A model generated the notes under the pieces. It had not been told where the DNA came from, ran no database searches, and worked only from the letters and a program-made list of their open reading frames with translations. A stretch of 5,479 nt of DNA from assembly GCA_946886185.1 (NCBI GenBank), contig CAMPIC010000241.1:1-5479 (forward strand), read 5' to 3'. Shown piece by piece: positions 1 through 4,877 of this stretch; the stretch's first letter is position 1, and each line of letters opens with the position of its first letter. The stretch is from an uncultured bacterium (GTDB lineage Bacteria > Eisenbacteria > RBG-16-71-46 > CAIMUX01). Both the position numbers and the translations under genes were made by a program.

Positions 1-1077
1 GATGACCGACAAGCCGATGGAGAGCAGGAGGGGGACGACTCCATAAAGCCCGCGAAACGCGTAGATTCCGGTAGCGAAGATCACCGCCATGGCGATCTCC
101 TCCGGCCAGGAGAAGTCATAGGTGCGCTTTTTCCGGCGCAGGATCTCCGAGAGACGGAAGAGGCTGGGGCGCGATTTTCCATAGTAGAGTGCGTTGGTCG
201 GACAAACGCTGACACAATCGAAGCACTTCATACACCCTGTGTCGACCACCGCCTTGAACTTCGCGACCTCTTCATGGACTCGCACGTTGCTCGTGCACGT
301 CGCGGTGCAGTGCCCGCACTGATTGCAGTCGTCGGTGACCTTGATCTTTCCCACCGCGACCCGGTCGGCAATCCCGAAGAAGGCGCCGTACGGGCAGCCG
401 TAGGTGCAAAATCCCTTTGCTCCCATGAAGTAAACGATCAGGAACCCGCACACCAGGAACGTCAACACCGCAATGATCGGTCCCGGGAACGTCGCCCAGA
501 ATGCGTCCGTCGTGAGATGGTTGACGAGCGGCGGCAATTCCCTCCCTTGGTACATTCGCTTCACGCTCGGCCAGACGAACATGTAGAACGCCGCGCCGAA
601 TGGAATGAACACCAGAAGTCGGGACCGCACCGGACGCGGGCGTATGTGCAGCTTGCCGAGGAGCCACGCACAGGCATCCTGATACGCCACCACGTGGCAA
701 GCCCAACCGCAGAAGAATCTCCCGAAGAGGAGTGTCGACAGGATCAGGAGAACGAAGAGCACGAAGCCGGCATTGAGGTAGCCGAGCTCCAGCGTCTGCA
801 TCGCTTCGGACGGCTCCATCGGGCTCAGCGTGCTTCCGGTCATCTTCCAATGAACGATGTGGATCGCTACGACCACATGGACCAGGAGAAGCGAAATCCA
901 GCGCCACCGGAGCCGCGAACGGGGAGCGGCGGGGCCGCGGGGCTTATGCCGTTCGAGCGCGGGAAGCGTGGCCCGCAAGTCATTGCCGAACGCCGATACG
1001 TCGCCCAATCCTTGTGGGCGGGTCTCCGGGGCGACCGTGCTCGCGCACCCCTTGCGGGATCGCTCGGCCCCTCGCAT
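1..1077 (-). CDS. Membrane-bound polyferredoxin (two [4Fe-4S] clusters), partial: C-terminus cut by window edge
   Basis: The frame is open from an ATG at 1077 to the left edge, giving 359 visible residues. The predicted role is electron transfer through iron-sulfur clusters at the inner membrane, as in the NapH/CcoG/NosR-type polyferredoxins. In order it shows: a polar Arg-rich N-terminus (1-59); a helix at about 60-77 with His67, His73 and His76; a helix at 100-119; RFFCGWACH with Cys123, Cys127, His128 and then Cys136; helices at about 154-171 and 200-219; FCTYGCPYG with Cys224 and Cys228; and two ferredoxin motifs, Cys251/254/257/261 and Cys282/285/288/292-Pro. Further hydrophobic segments follow from about 327 and run off the window. 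The first cluster lacks the usual Pro after its fourth Cys. The start is uncertain: ATG 1077 has only a weak TGGA nine bases upstream, and an in-frame GTG lies at 1104; the stop at 1156-1158 limits the 5' end. The electron-transfer class is firm; donor and acceptor are unknown. Confidence 0.9.
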   Translation of the reverse strand, partial: MRGAERSRKGCASTVAPETRPQGLGDVSAFGNDLRATLPALERHKPRGPAAPRSRLRWRWISLLLVHVVVAIHIVHWKMTGSTLSPMEPSEAMQTLELGYLNAGFVLFVLLILSTLLFGRFFCGWACHVVAYQDACAWLLGKLHIRPRPVRSRLLVFIPFGAAFYMFVWPSVKRMYQGRELPPLVNHLTTDAFWATFPGPIIAVLTFLVCGFLIVYFMGAKGFCTYGCPYGAFFGIADRVAVGKIKVTDDCNQCGHCTATCTSNVRVHEEVAKFKAVVDTGCMKCFDCVSVCPTNALYYGKSRPSLFRLSEILRRKKRTYDFSWPEEIAMAVIFATGIYAFRGLYGVVPLLLSIGLSVI

Positions 1078-1121
1078 CGTGCTGATTCCAGGCTCCAGGC
1101 TCACGCTCGCTGCGGGCTCCT

Positions 1122-1141
1122 GTGTGTCGTATTCTACACAC
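1122..1141. promoter_or_regulatory. Operator-like inverted repeat GTGTGT-N8-ACACAC
   Basis: The two six-base arms are perfectly complementary and separated by 8 bp (CGTATTCT). The dyad covers the proposed -10 element and predicted start site of the minus-strand promoter, the classic position for a repressor. The arm-spacer-arm geometry recalls the ATGT-N8-ACAT sites reported for PadR-type regulators, but the arm sequence differs. It is not a CRP site, whose TGTG and CACA half-sites are 8 bp apart rather than 10. The regulator is unknown and no regulator gene is visible in the window. Confidence 0.4.
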
Positions 1142-1159
1142 GCATGTTTCGCCGGTCAG
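1131..1159 (-). promoter_or_regulatory. Candidate sigma-70-type promoter for the polyferredoxin gene
   Basis: On the minus strand, CTGACC (1159-1154, four of six matches to TTGACA) is followed after exactly 17 bp by TAGAAT (1136-1131, five of six matches to TATAAT). Transcription would begin near 1124, giving a leader of roughly 45-50 nt to the ATG at 1077. This is a motif match only. Both elements sit inside inverted repeats, which favours regulated use. Confidence 0.45.
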
Positions 1160-1168
1160 GGGACCGGC
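1151..1168. repeat. Perfect inverted repeat GCCGGTC-N4-GACCGGC
   Basis: Seven-base arms flank a four-base AGGG centre. As DNA, it covers the proposed minus-strand -35 element (1154-1159) and could be a second operator. As RNA, in the plus direction it could form a 7-bp GC-rich stem in the leader of the barrel gene, if that transcript starts upstream of 1151. No T-run follows on either strand, so it is not a standard intrinsic terminator. Confidence 0.45.
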
Positions 1169-1175
1169 CGCGCCG

Positions 1176-1195
1176 GGGGATTTGGAAGCCTCCCC
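1176..1195. repeat. Short inverted repeat GGGGA-N10-TCCCC in the barrel-gene leader
   Basis: Perfect five-base arms with a ten-base spacer lie just downstream of the 1151-1168 dyad and about 20 nt before the ribosome binding site of the barrel gene. In GC-rich DNA a 5-bp dyad can easily occur by chance, so this is recorded mainly because of its position next to a stronger one. Confidence 0.2.
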
Positions 1196-1216
1196 GGGAA
1201 TTCAAAAGCTCAGAAA

Positions 1217-1222
1217 AAGGAA
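1217..1222 (+). promoter_or_regulatory. Ribosome binding site selecting the TTG start of the barrel gene
   Basis: AAGGAA within an A-rich run precedes the TTG at 1229 by 6-7 nt, which is ideal spacing. It is the best ribosome binding site in this frame and the reason for preferring 1229 over the in-frame GTG at 1379 or distant upstream codons. Confidence 0.55.
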
Positions 1223-1228
1223 CGTCTC

Positions 1229-2227
1229 TTGATCGTATCGTCATTCGACCGGTCCAAGCGAGCGTCTGACTCCGACCCCGCTTCAGCTCCGCGGACAGAA
1301 AAATTCATCCCCGTCCGAGCGCCCCGCGCCTGCTGGAGCCGCTTCCGCGAAGCGCTGCCGGGACGCTCCGCTCCGGGAGTGGTCGCCATCTCATGCTTCA
1401 TCTGCGCATGTCTCTCCGCTTTGCCGGTTTCGCCGGCTCATGCCGACGCGTGGATGCAGCCGGCCGGAAAGACGTATCTCGAGACCTCCATCTCCGCATA
1501 CACGGCAGAGGGCTACTACGACGAGGGCGGCAACGCGCTGGAGGGGGATTGGTGGGATCCGCAATCCACCTACAGCGAGGCCACCATCTCGCAAATCTTG
1601 GAGTACGGTTGGCGCGAGGACGTCACGTTTCTCTTCGATGCGCGGTTCCGATCTTTGGTGGTCGATCGGGTCGATCCGGGTCTGCGTGACCGGCAGGTCG
1701 CCGGCCTGGGCGACATCGGGCTCGGTTTGCGCAAGAAGCTGCCCACGAAGTCGCTGGCCGCCGCCCTCCAGGGTCGCATCGAGGTTCCCGGAGGATACGA
1801 TTCGGACCGCCCGGAGTACTCGCTCGGCGCGGGCGAGGTGAACTTGGAAGGTCGCTTTCAATTGGCCGGAACATTGGGTGGCGGCAAGCGTGGCTGGTGG
1901 AACGGCGAGGTCGGATATCGATTTCGCGGCGGGGACTTCAGCGACGAGCTCGTGGCCCTTCTCGAGGCCGGCGCGGGGATTGCCGGCCCATTCTCGGTGC
2001 AGCTCGGTTTCGATCTGCTCAGCGCCCTCGAGGATACGTTCGTCGACCTCGCCGACCCGGAGCAGCGGGATCCGTTGCAATACGCCTCCCGCGCTTCCGT
2101 TGGAGGATCATTGCGGTGGACTGTCTCCCCGCAAACAGCCCTTGCTCTCGGCTACTCCACCGACGTCGCCGGCGAAAACTCCTTACAAGGTCAAACCGTC
2201 CGACTCGCGTTCGAGCTTCGGCCCTGA
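1229..2227 (+). CDS. Secreted outer-membrane beta-barrel protein, MetA-pathway/XagA-like
   Basis: The 332-residue product has a hydrophobic segment at about 51-66 ending in SPAHA, with likely signal peptidase cleavage after Ala72. The mature part is rich in alternating aromatic and hydrophobic strands. It opens with AWMQPAGKTYLETS and contains GLGDIGLGLRKKL (159-171), then EVPGGYDSD (from 185) and a run of strands to a C-terminal VRLAFELRP. The AW..P.G opening and the GLGDIGLGL pattern are what I associate with barrels annotated as MetA-pathway phenol degradation or XagA-like; substrate specificity cannot be inferred. The TTG start has a strong ribosome binding site but puts about 50 charged residues ahead of the signal helix. 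A GTG at 1379 would give a conventional short signal peptide but has no good ribosome binding site and no positive charge. A lipobox is not convincing despite Cys56, Cys59 and Cys61. The gene is divergent from the polyferredoxin. Confidence 0.8.
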   Translation: MIVSSFDRSKRASDSDPASAPRTEKFIPVRAPRACWSRFREALPGRSAPGVVAISCFICACLSALPVSPAHADAWMQPAGKTYLETSISAYTAEGYYDEGGNALEGDWWDPQSTYSEATISQILEYGWREDVTFLFDARFRSLVVDRVDPGLRDRQVAGLGDIGLGLRKKLPTKSLAAALQGRIEVPGGYDSDRPEYSLGAGEVNLEGRFQLAGTLGGGKRGWWNGEVGYRFRGGDFSDELVALLEAGAGIAGPFSVQLGFDLLSALEDTFVDLADPEQRDPLQYASRASVGGSLRWTVSPQTALALGYSTDVAGENSLQGQTVRLAFELRP

Positions 2228-2343
2228 AGGGGTTGACGGCGGTCACGAGATGTCCCATCCGCGCTCCGCATCGTAAGGCGATCTCGCCCGCATGCTGTCA
2301 TCGCGGACAGTACGAGCGCCATTGCCACAATGCGATACGACAT
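2191..2343 (-). CDS. Candidate small lipoprotein, 50 residues, directly downstream of the CBS gene
   Basis: An ATG at 2343 opens a 50-codon frame ending at TGA 2191-2193. GAGGA lies five bases before the ATG, and the CBS gene stop is only 9 nt upstream, so the two could be co-transcribed and translationally coupled. The N-terminus reads MSYRIVAMALVLSAMTAC: one Arg, a hydrophobic core, then Met-Thr-Ala-Cys18, an acceptable lipobox with Met at -3 instead of the preferred Leu. Gly19 follows the Cys, so there is no Asp inner-membrane retention signal. The mature 33 residues are polar and Arg-rich with no recognised domain. The last 37 nt overlap the 3' end of the barrel gene on the opposite strand, which constrains the C-terminal sequence. 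It could be a genuine small lipoprotein, the decayed stub of a longer one whose frame has drifted, or chance. No function is assigned. Confidence 0.5.
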   Translation of the reverse strand: MSYRIVAMALVLSAMTACGRDRLTMRSADGTSRDRRQPLQGRSSNASRTV

Positions 2344-2352
2344 CCGATCCTC

Positions 2353-2817
2353 TCACTCAGACGGGTTGTGATCAGTCACCATCATGCGGACGAGGTCGGA
2401 CCGGCTGATGATGCCGACGATGCGGCCATCCTCGAGCACCGGCACGGGATTGGCGTGATGCTTCACCATGAGCTCGACCAGATCTTCCACCTCCGCGTCG
2501 GGCTCGATCGTTCGCACCTCGCGGGTCATCACATCCTCCGCGTTGGTTCCGAGCATGTGCTGGAGACGCTGCTTGAGATGTCCCGGGAGCTCCAACGGCA
2601 CATAGGCATCCAGGATTTGTAGAAAGACCGGCATCTCCAGGCGCCCATTGCGGACGATCAGATCGCGCTCCGTGATCACTCCGACGATCCGATCGTCGGC
2701 GTCGAGCACGGGCACGCCGCTCACTCCATGATCGGACATGAGGCGGGCCACATCGCTCACGGGAGTATCCGTACGAACGGTGAGGACGTCCTTGGTCATC
2801 AAGCTTCGGACTTTCAT
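2353..2817 (-). CDS. Stand-alone tandem CBS-domain protein
   Basis: The 154-residue product consists almost entirely of two CBS motifs, a Bateman module that in this family usually binds adenosine nucleotides (ATP, ADP, AMP, S-adenosylmethionine) to sense cellular state. The first, about residues 7-55, contains MTKDVLTV, GVSGVPVLD and GVITERDLI. A linker with helix-forming LQILDAYVPLELPG and HLKQRLQHML follows. The second contains MTREVRTI, ANPVPVLED and GIISRSDLV. The two G-h-h-[TS]-x-x-D patterns (h hydrophobic) are the usual ribose/phosphate-contacting positions. No catalytic, membrane or DNA-binding domain is attached, so it is a soluble regulator whose partner is unknown. The ATG at 2817 is chosen because GGAGG lies 6 nt upstream; an in-frame TTG at 2874 lacks support. 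A small lipoprotein ORF follows after 9 nt, and the MDR gene is divergent. Confidence 0.93.
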   Translation of the reverse strand: MKVRSLMTKDVLTVRTDTPVSDVARLMSDHGVSGVPVLDADDRIVGVITERDLIVRNGRLEMPVFLQILDAYVPLELPGHLKQRLQHMLGTNAEDVMTREVRTIEPDAEVEDLVELMVKHHANPVPVLEDGRIVGIISRSDLVRMMVTDHNPSE

Positions 2818-2823
2818 CTCGTG

Positions 2824-2828
2824 CCTCC
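2824..2828 (-). promoter_or_regulatory. Ribosome binding site fixing the CBS gene start
   Basis: GGAGG on the minus strand lies 6 nt before the ATG at 2817. It excludes the longer reading of this frame from a TTG at 2874, whose extra 19 residues are also not CBS-like. Confidence 0.8.
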
Positions 2829-2858
2829 GCGCGGCATACACTTGTCTCGAGCGAGGTA

Positions 2859-2868
2859 GATCGCGATC
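2859..2868. repeat. Ten-base perfect palindrome GATCGCGATC
   Basis: This sits about 40 bp upstream of the CBS start, within the divergent intergenic region. A CTCG-AG-CGAG dyad lies immediately beside it at 2846-2855. They could be protein binding sites for CBS gene control, or chance in GC-rich DNA. No regulator is identified. Confidence 0.2.
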
Positions 2869-2911
2869 GGCCAACCCGGCCTGGGGCTTTCTACAGCAAT
2901 ACGAATGAAGG

Positions 2912-2918
2912 TATCATA
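2912..2918. promoter_or_regulatory. AT-rich patch with -10-like motifs on both strands, between the CBS and MDR genes
   Basis: The stretch around 2890-2920 is the only AT-rich part of the 237-bp region between the divergent starts. TATCAT (2912-2917, plus) and TATGAT (2918-2913, minus) each match TATAAT at five of six positions, and it is where a divergent promoter would be expected. I found no convincing -35 element at 16-18 bp on either strand. The rest of the intergenic region holds no gene that I can support. Confidence 0.25.
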
Positions 2919-3043
2919 TGGCGGCGCGCGCTCGCCCCGTCGCGTGGTTATGCCCGAGTCATCCTCGCGCCGATCCGTCGTTCGTCTTTTGGAAACGGTG
3001 ACGCCGAGGGAATGGGCGCACCGCCCGGCCCAATGGAAACGCT

Positions 3044-3048
3044 GAGGG
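3044..3048 (+). promoter_or_regulatory. Ribosome binding site selecting the TTG start of the MDR gene
   Basis: GAGGG precedes the TTG at 3055 by 6 nt. The nearby ATGs at 3012 and 3033 are in a different frame. The product begins at the expected distance from the conserved GVNYAD motif of the family. Confidence 0.65.
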
Positions 3049-3054
3049 AACGCG

Positions 3055-4125
3055 TTGGCACCGATCTCGAATCCACGTCGTGTGCGCATTCGCCGGCCCG
3101 GTGGATACGATCGGCTCGAGATCGAACGCGATTTTCATCCCGGGACTCCTGGTCCCGGCGAAGCGCTCATCGAAGTGCGCGCGGCCGGCGTCAACTATGC
3201 CGACTCGACCATCCGCATGGGCCTCTACTCCTCCGCGAAGAAGTACGTCGGATGGCCGATCACTCCCGGATTCGAGTTTGCCGGCACCGTGGTGGACTTG
3301 GGGGAGGAAGCTCCCGCCGCCAATGGCCAGGCCGGATTTCGAGTCGGAGACGAAGTGTTCGGAGTCACCCGTTTCGGCGGATGGTCGTCTCATCTCGTGG
3401 TGGACCGGAGCCTGATCCTGCCGCTTCCGAAGGAACTGTCGCTCGATGAGGCAGCAGGATTCCCGACCGTCTTCCTTACCGCCTATTACCCACTCTTCGC
3501 GCTCACACGTCTACGGCCAGGCGAAACGGTGTTGATCCACTCGGCCGCAGGTGGTGTGGGAGGCGCGTTGATCCAGCTCTGCCGGGTCGCGCAGTGCCAT
3601 ACCGTCGGAGTCGTCGGCTCCGCGCACAAGTGCGAGGTCGCCCGCGCGCTCGGGGCGGACGTGGTGATCGACAAGAGTCGGGGTGACTTGTGGCGCGAGG
3701 CGGAGCGCGCCGCTCCGGGCGGATTCACGATGATCCTCGATGCCAACGGAGCCGCGACCTTGCGGGAGAGCTACCGGCACCTCAGGCCCGGCGGGCGACT
3801 CGTAACGTATGGGTTCCACTCGATGTTTCGGCGAGGCGCGGATCGGCCGAGCAAGTGGAAGCTCGCGCTGGACTGGCTCCGCACTCCTCGATTCGACCCG
3901 CTTCGCATGGTGATGGAGAATCGGAGCGTGCTCGCGTTCAACCTCTCCTATCTCTTCGACGAGCGTGAGCTGTTCGGCGACGCGATGACAAATCTGCTTC
4001 GCTGGCTCGAGGAGGGCAAGGTGAAGCCGCTGCCACATCAAACGTTCCCGGTGGAACGAGTGGCGGACGCGCAACGCTCGATCGAGTCAGGAGAGACGAC
4101 CGGCAAGCTCATCCTGACCTTTTGA
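3055..4125 (+). CDS. Medium-chain dehydrogenase/reductase, quinone oxidoreductase/VAT-1-like (zinc-independent)
   Basis: The 356-residue length is normal for this family of cytosolic NAD(P)H-dependent reductases, which act on quinones, enones or similar carbonyl compounds. The N-terminal GroES-like catalytic domain includes PGPGEALIEVRAAGVNYAD (32-50) and WPITPGFEFAGTV (67-79). The Rossmann domain carries HSAAGGVGG with the glycine-rich AAGGVG at 164-169, and VVGSAHK at 186-192, whose Ser and Lys suit NADPH phosphate binding. Where zinc alcohol dehydrogenases have the catalytic Cys after GVN, this protein has Asp50, and the four-Cys structural zinc loop is absent. The C-terminal AFNLSYLF, LLRWLEEGKVKPLP and TFPVERVADAQRSIESGETTGKLIL resemble VAT-1-like members. 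The substrate is not deducible. The gene is divergent from the CBS gene and convergent with the next gene, so it is probably monocistronic. Confidence 0.92.
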   Translation: MAPISNPRRVRIRRPGGYDRLEIERDFHPGTPGPGEALIEVRAAGVNYADSTIRMGLYSSAKKYVGWPITPGFEFAGTVVDLGEEAPAANGQAGFRVGDEVFGVTRFGGWSSHLVVDRSLILPLPKELSLDEAAGFPTVFLTAYYPLFALTRLRPGETVLIHSAAGGVGGALIQLCRVAQCHTVGVVGSAHKCEVARALGADVVIDKSRGDLWREAERAAPGGFTMILDANGAATLRESYRHLRPGGRLVTYGFHSMFRRGADRPSKWKLALDWLRTPRFDPLRMVMENRSVLAFNLSYLFDERELFGDAMTNLLRWLEEGKVKPLPHQTFPVERVADAQRSIESGETTGKLILTF

Positions 4126-4133
4126 AGCGGTCA

Positions 4134-4856
4134 TCATCGCGCGACGACGCGATAACGAAGCTCGCACGCTTTTGCTGGATCGAGTGTCTGCTCCGCTTTT
4201 CCGAGTGGGGGGCGGGCCGGCATCCAGTCGGACCAGGCGGAATCGGACTGTGAGGGAACCGCGGCGAGCGGCAGCTGGAAGACTTGATACGCTTCCCCCT
4301 CGCGCGACAGGGAAAAGATGCGCGTGGCGCTCTTGGAGCGAAGCGGCGCCTCGCAGGTGAACACCACCCAGCCGTCCCGTTCCTCCGAGCGCGTGGGATC
4401 GATCTCGACGAAGGCGTTGTCCTTGTCCGACGCGAACAGGCTCGCGCGGATCAGCTCATCGCGTGGAACGCGATCGGCAAGCGGCCGGTACCGGATCTCC
4501 ATGTGCAGGGCCATCGCTGTGGGAAGCTGAGGGACATGTTCTTTCCGCGCCCGGACGATGTAGGCGGTGCCATAGCCGGCGGTGAGAAGTCCCGTCGTCA
4601 CGAGGACCGCGAGCCCCGTGTTCAACAGGATGGCCGGAGTGCCCACGGGTGCGTTGACGCGCATGATGACGATCCCGGCGATCAACCCCACGATGAAGCC
4701 CAGGGGCACCAAAACGAAGACCACCAGATAGCCGGCTGCGCCTTCGAAGGTGGAAATTCTGAACAGGCGGATGATGGAGTCACTCGCCGCCATCGTGAGC
4801 GCTGCCCCGGCCACGCCGCAAAGCACGCCGATCAGGATCGCGATCAACCACGACAC
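4134..4856 (-). CDS. Unrecognised membrane protein: three TM helices plus soluble C-terminal domain
   Basis: I do not recognise the family. The 240 residues begin at GTG 4856, supported by GGGAGGT six bases upstream. Transmembrane segments are visible at about 3-23, 42-65 and 75-101; an Arg/Lys-rich RARKEH follows the third. Residues 105-240 form a soluble domain rich in alternating beta-type patterns: LHMEIRYRP, a central SDKDNAFVEIDPTR, DGWVVFTCEAPL, then a C-terminal SDSAWSDWMPARPPLG. If the positive-inside rule is applied to RARK after the third helix, the domain would be cytoplasmic, but the topology is not secure. The gene follows its upstream neighbour by 21 nt in the same direction, so the two probably form an operon and may work together. 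It ends with tandem TGA codons, only 8 bp from the stop of the convergent MDR gene. No catalytic motif is seen. Confidence 0.8.
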   Translation of the reverse strand: MSWLIAILIGVLCGVAGAALTMAASDSIIRLFRISTFEGAAGYLVVFVLVPLGFIVGLIAGIVIMRVNAPVGTPAILLNTGLAVLVTTGLLTAGYGTAYIVRARKEHVPQLPTAMALHMEIRYRPLADRVPRDELIRASLFASDKDNAFVEIDPTRSEERDGWVVFTCEAPLRSKSATRIFSLSREGEAYQVFQLPLAAVPSQSDSAWSDWMPARPPLGKAEQTLDPAKACELRYRVVAR

Positions 4857-4862
4857 CGCACT

Positions 4863-4869
4863 ACCTCCC
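4863..4869 (-). promoter_or_regulatory. Strong ribosome binding site for the membrane-protein gene
   Basis: GGGAGGT on the minus strand is 6 nt from the GTG at 4856 and lies in the 21-bp gap after the upstream stop codon. It supports a non-ATG start and translation as the second gene of an operon. Confidence 0.75.
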
Positions 4870-4877
4870 TGGTTCGT

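Noticed and set aside
272..907. Minus-strand frame of 211 codons over the polyferredoxin gene
   Set aside because: This is an offset frame of the same strand; only the other frame carries the CxxCxxCxxxC motifs and hydrophobic helices.
1122..1141. Reading the GTGTGT-N8-ACACAC dyad as a CRP/FNR site
   Set aside because: CRP needs TGTGA-N6-TCACA and FNR needs TTGAT-N4-ATCAA; arm sequence and half-site spacing here do not match either.
857..1228. Upstream extension of the barrel frame to the ATG at 857
   Set aside because: It would overlap the polyferredoxin gene by more than 200 bp and cross the promoter region. The translation is Arg- and Ser-rich filler, and TTG 1229 has the better ribosome binding site.
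274..1269. Plus-strand frame of 331 codons opposite the polyferredoxin gene
   Set aside because: The product is low-complexity and charged with no domain, whereas the opposite strand encodes clear iron-sulfur motifs and transmembrane helices. It is an antisense shadow typical of GC-rich DNA.
1391..2080. Minus-strand frame of 229 codons opposite the barrel gene
   Set aside because: It has no signal peptide, domain or ribosome binding site that I can support, while the plus strand shows a signal peptide and barrel strand pattern.
2277..2312. Small hairpins GGCG-ATCT-CGCC and CTGTC-N6-GACAG as a terminator between the barrel and CBS genes
   Set aside because: The stems are only 4-7 bp, neither strand has a following T-run, and both lie inside the candidate lipoprotein coding sequence, where they can arise from codon content.
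2818..2874. Extension of the CBS gene to a TTG at 2874
   Set aside because: GGAGG sits 6 nt before the ATG at 2817, and CBS proteins normally begin close to the MTKDV motif; the added residues are not conserved-looking.
2814..3089. Minus-strand 91-codon frame across the CBS-MDR intergenic region
   Set aside because: It overlaps the MDR start and would leave no promoter for either gene; the translation lacks any recognisable feature.
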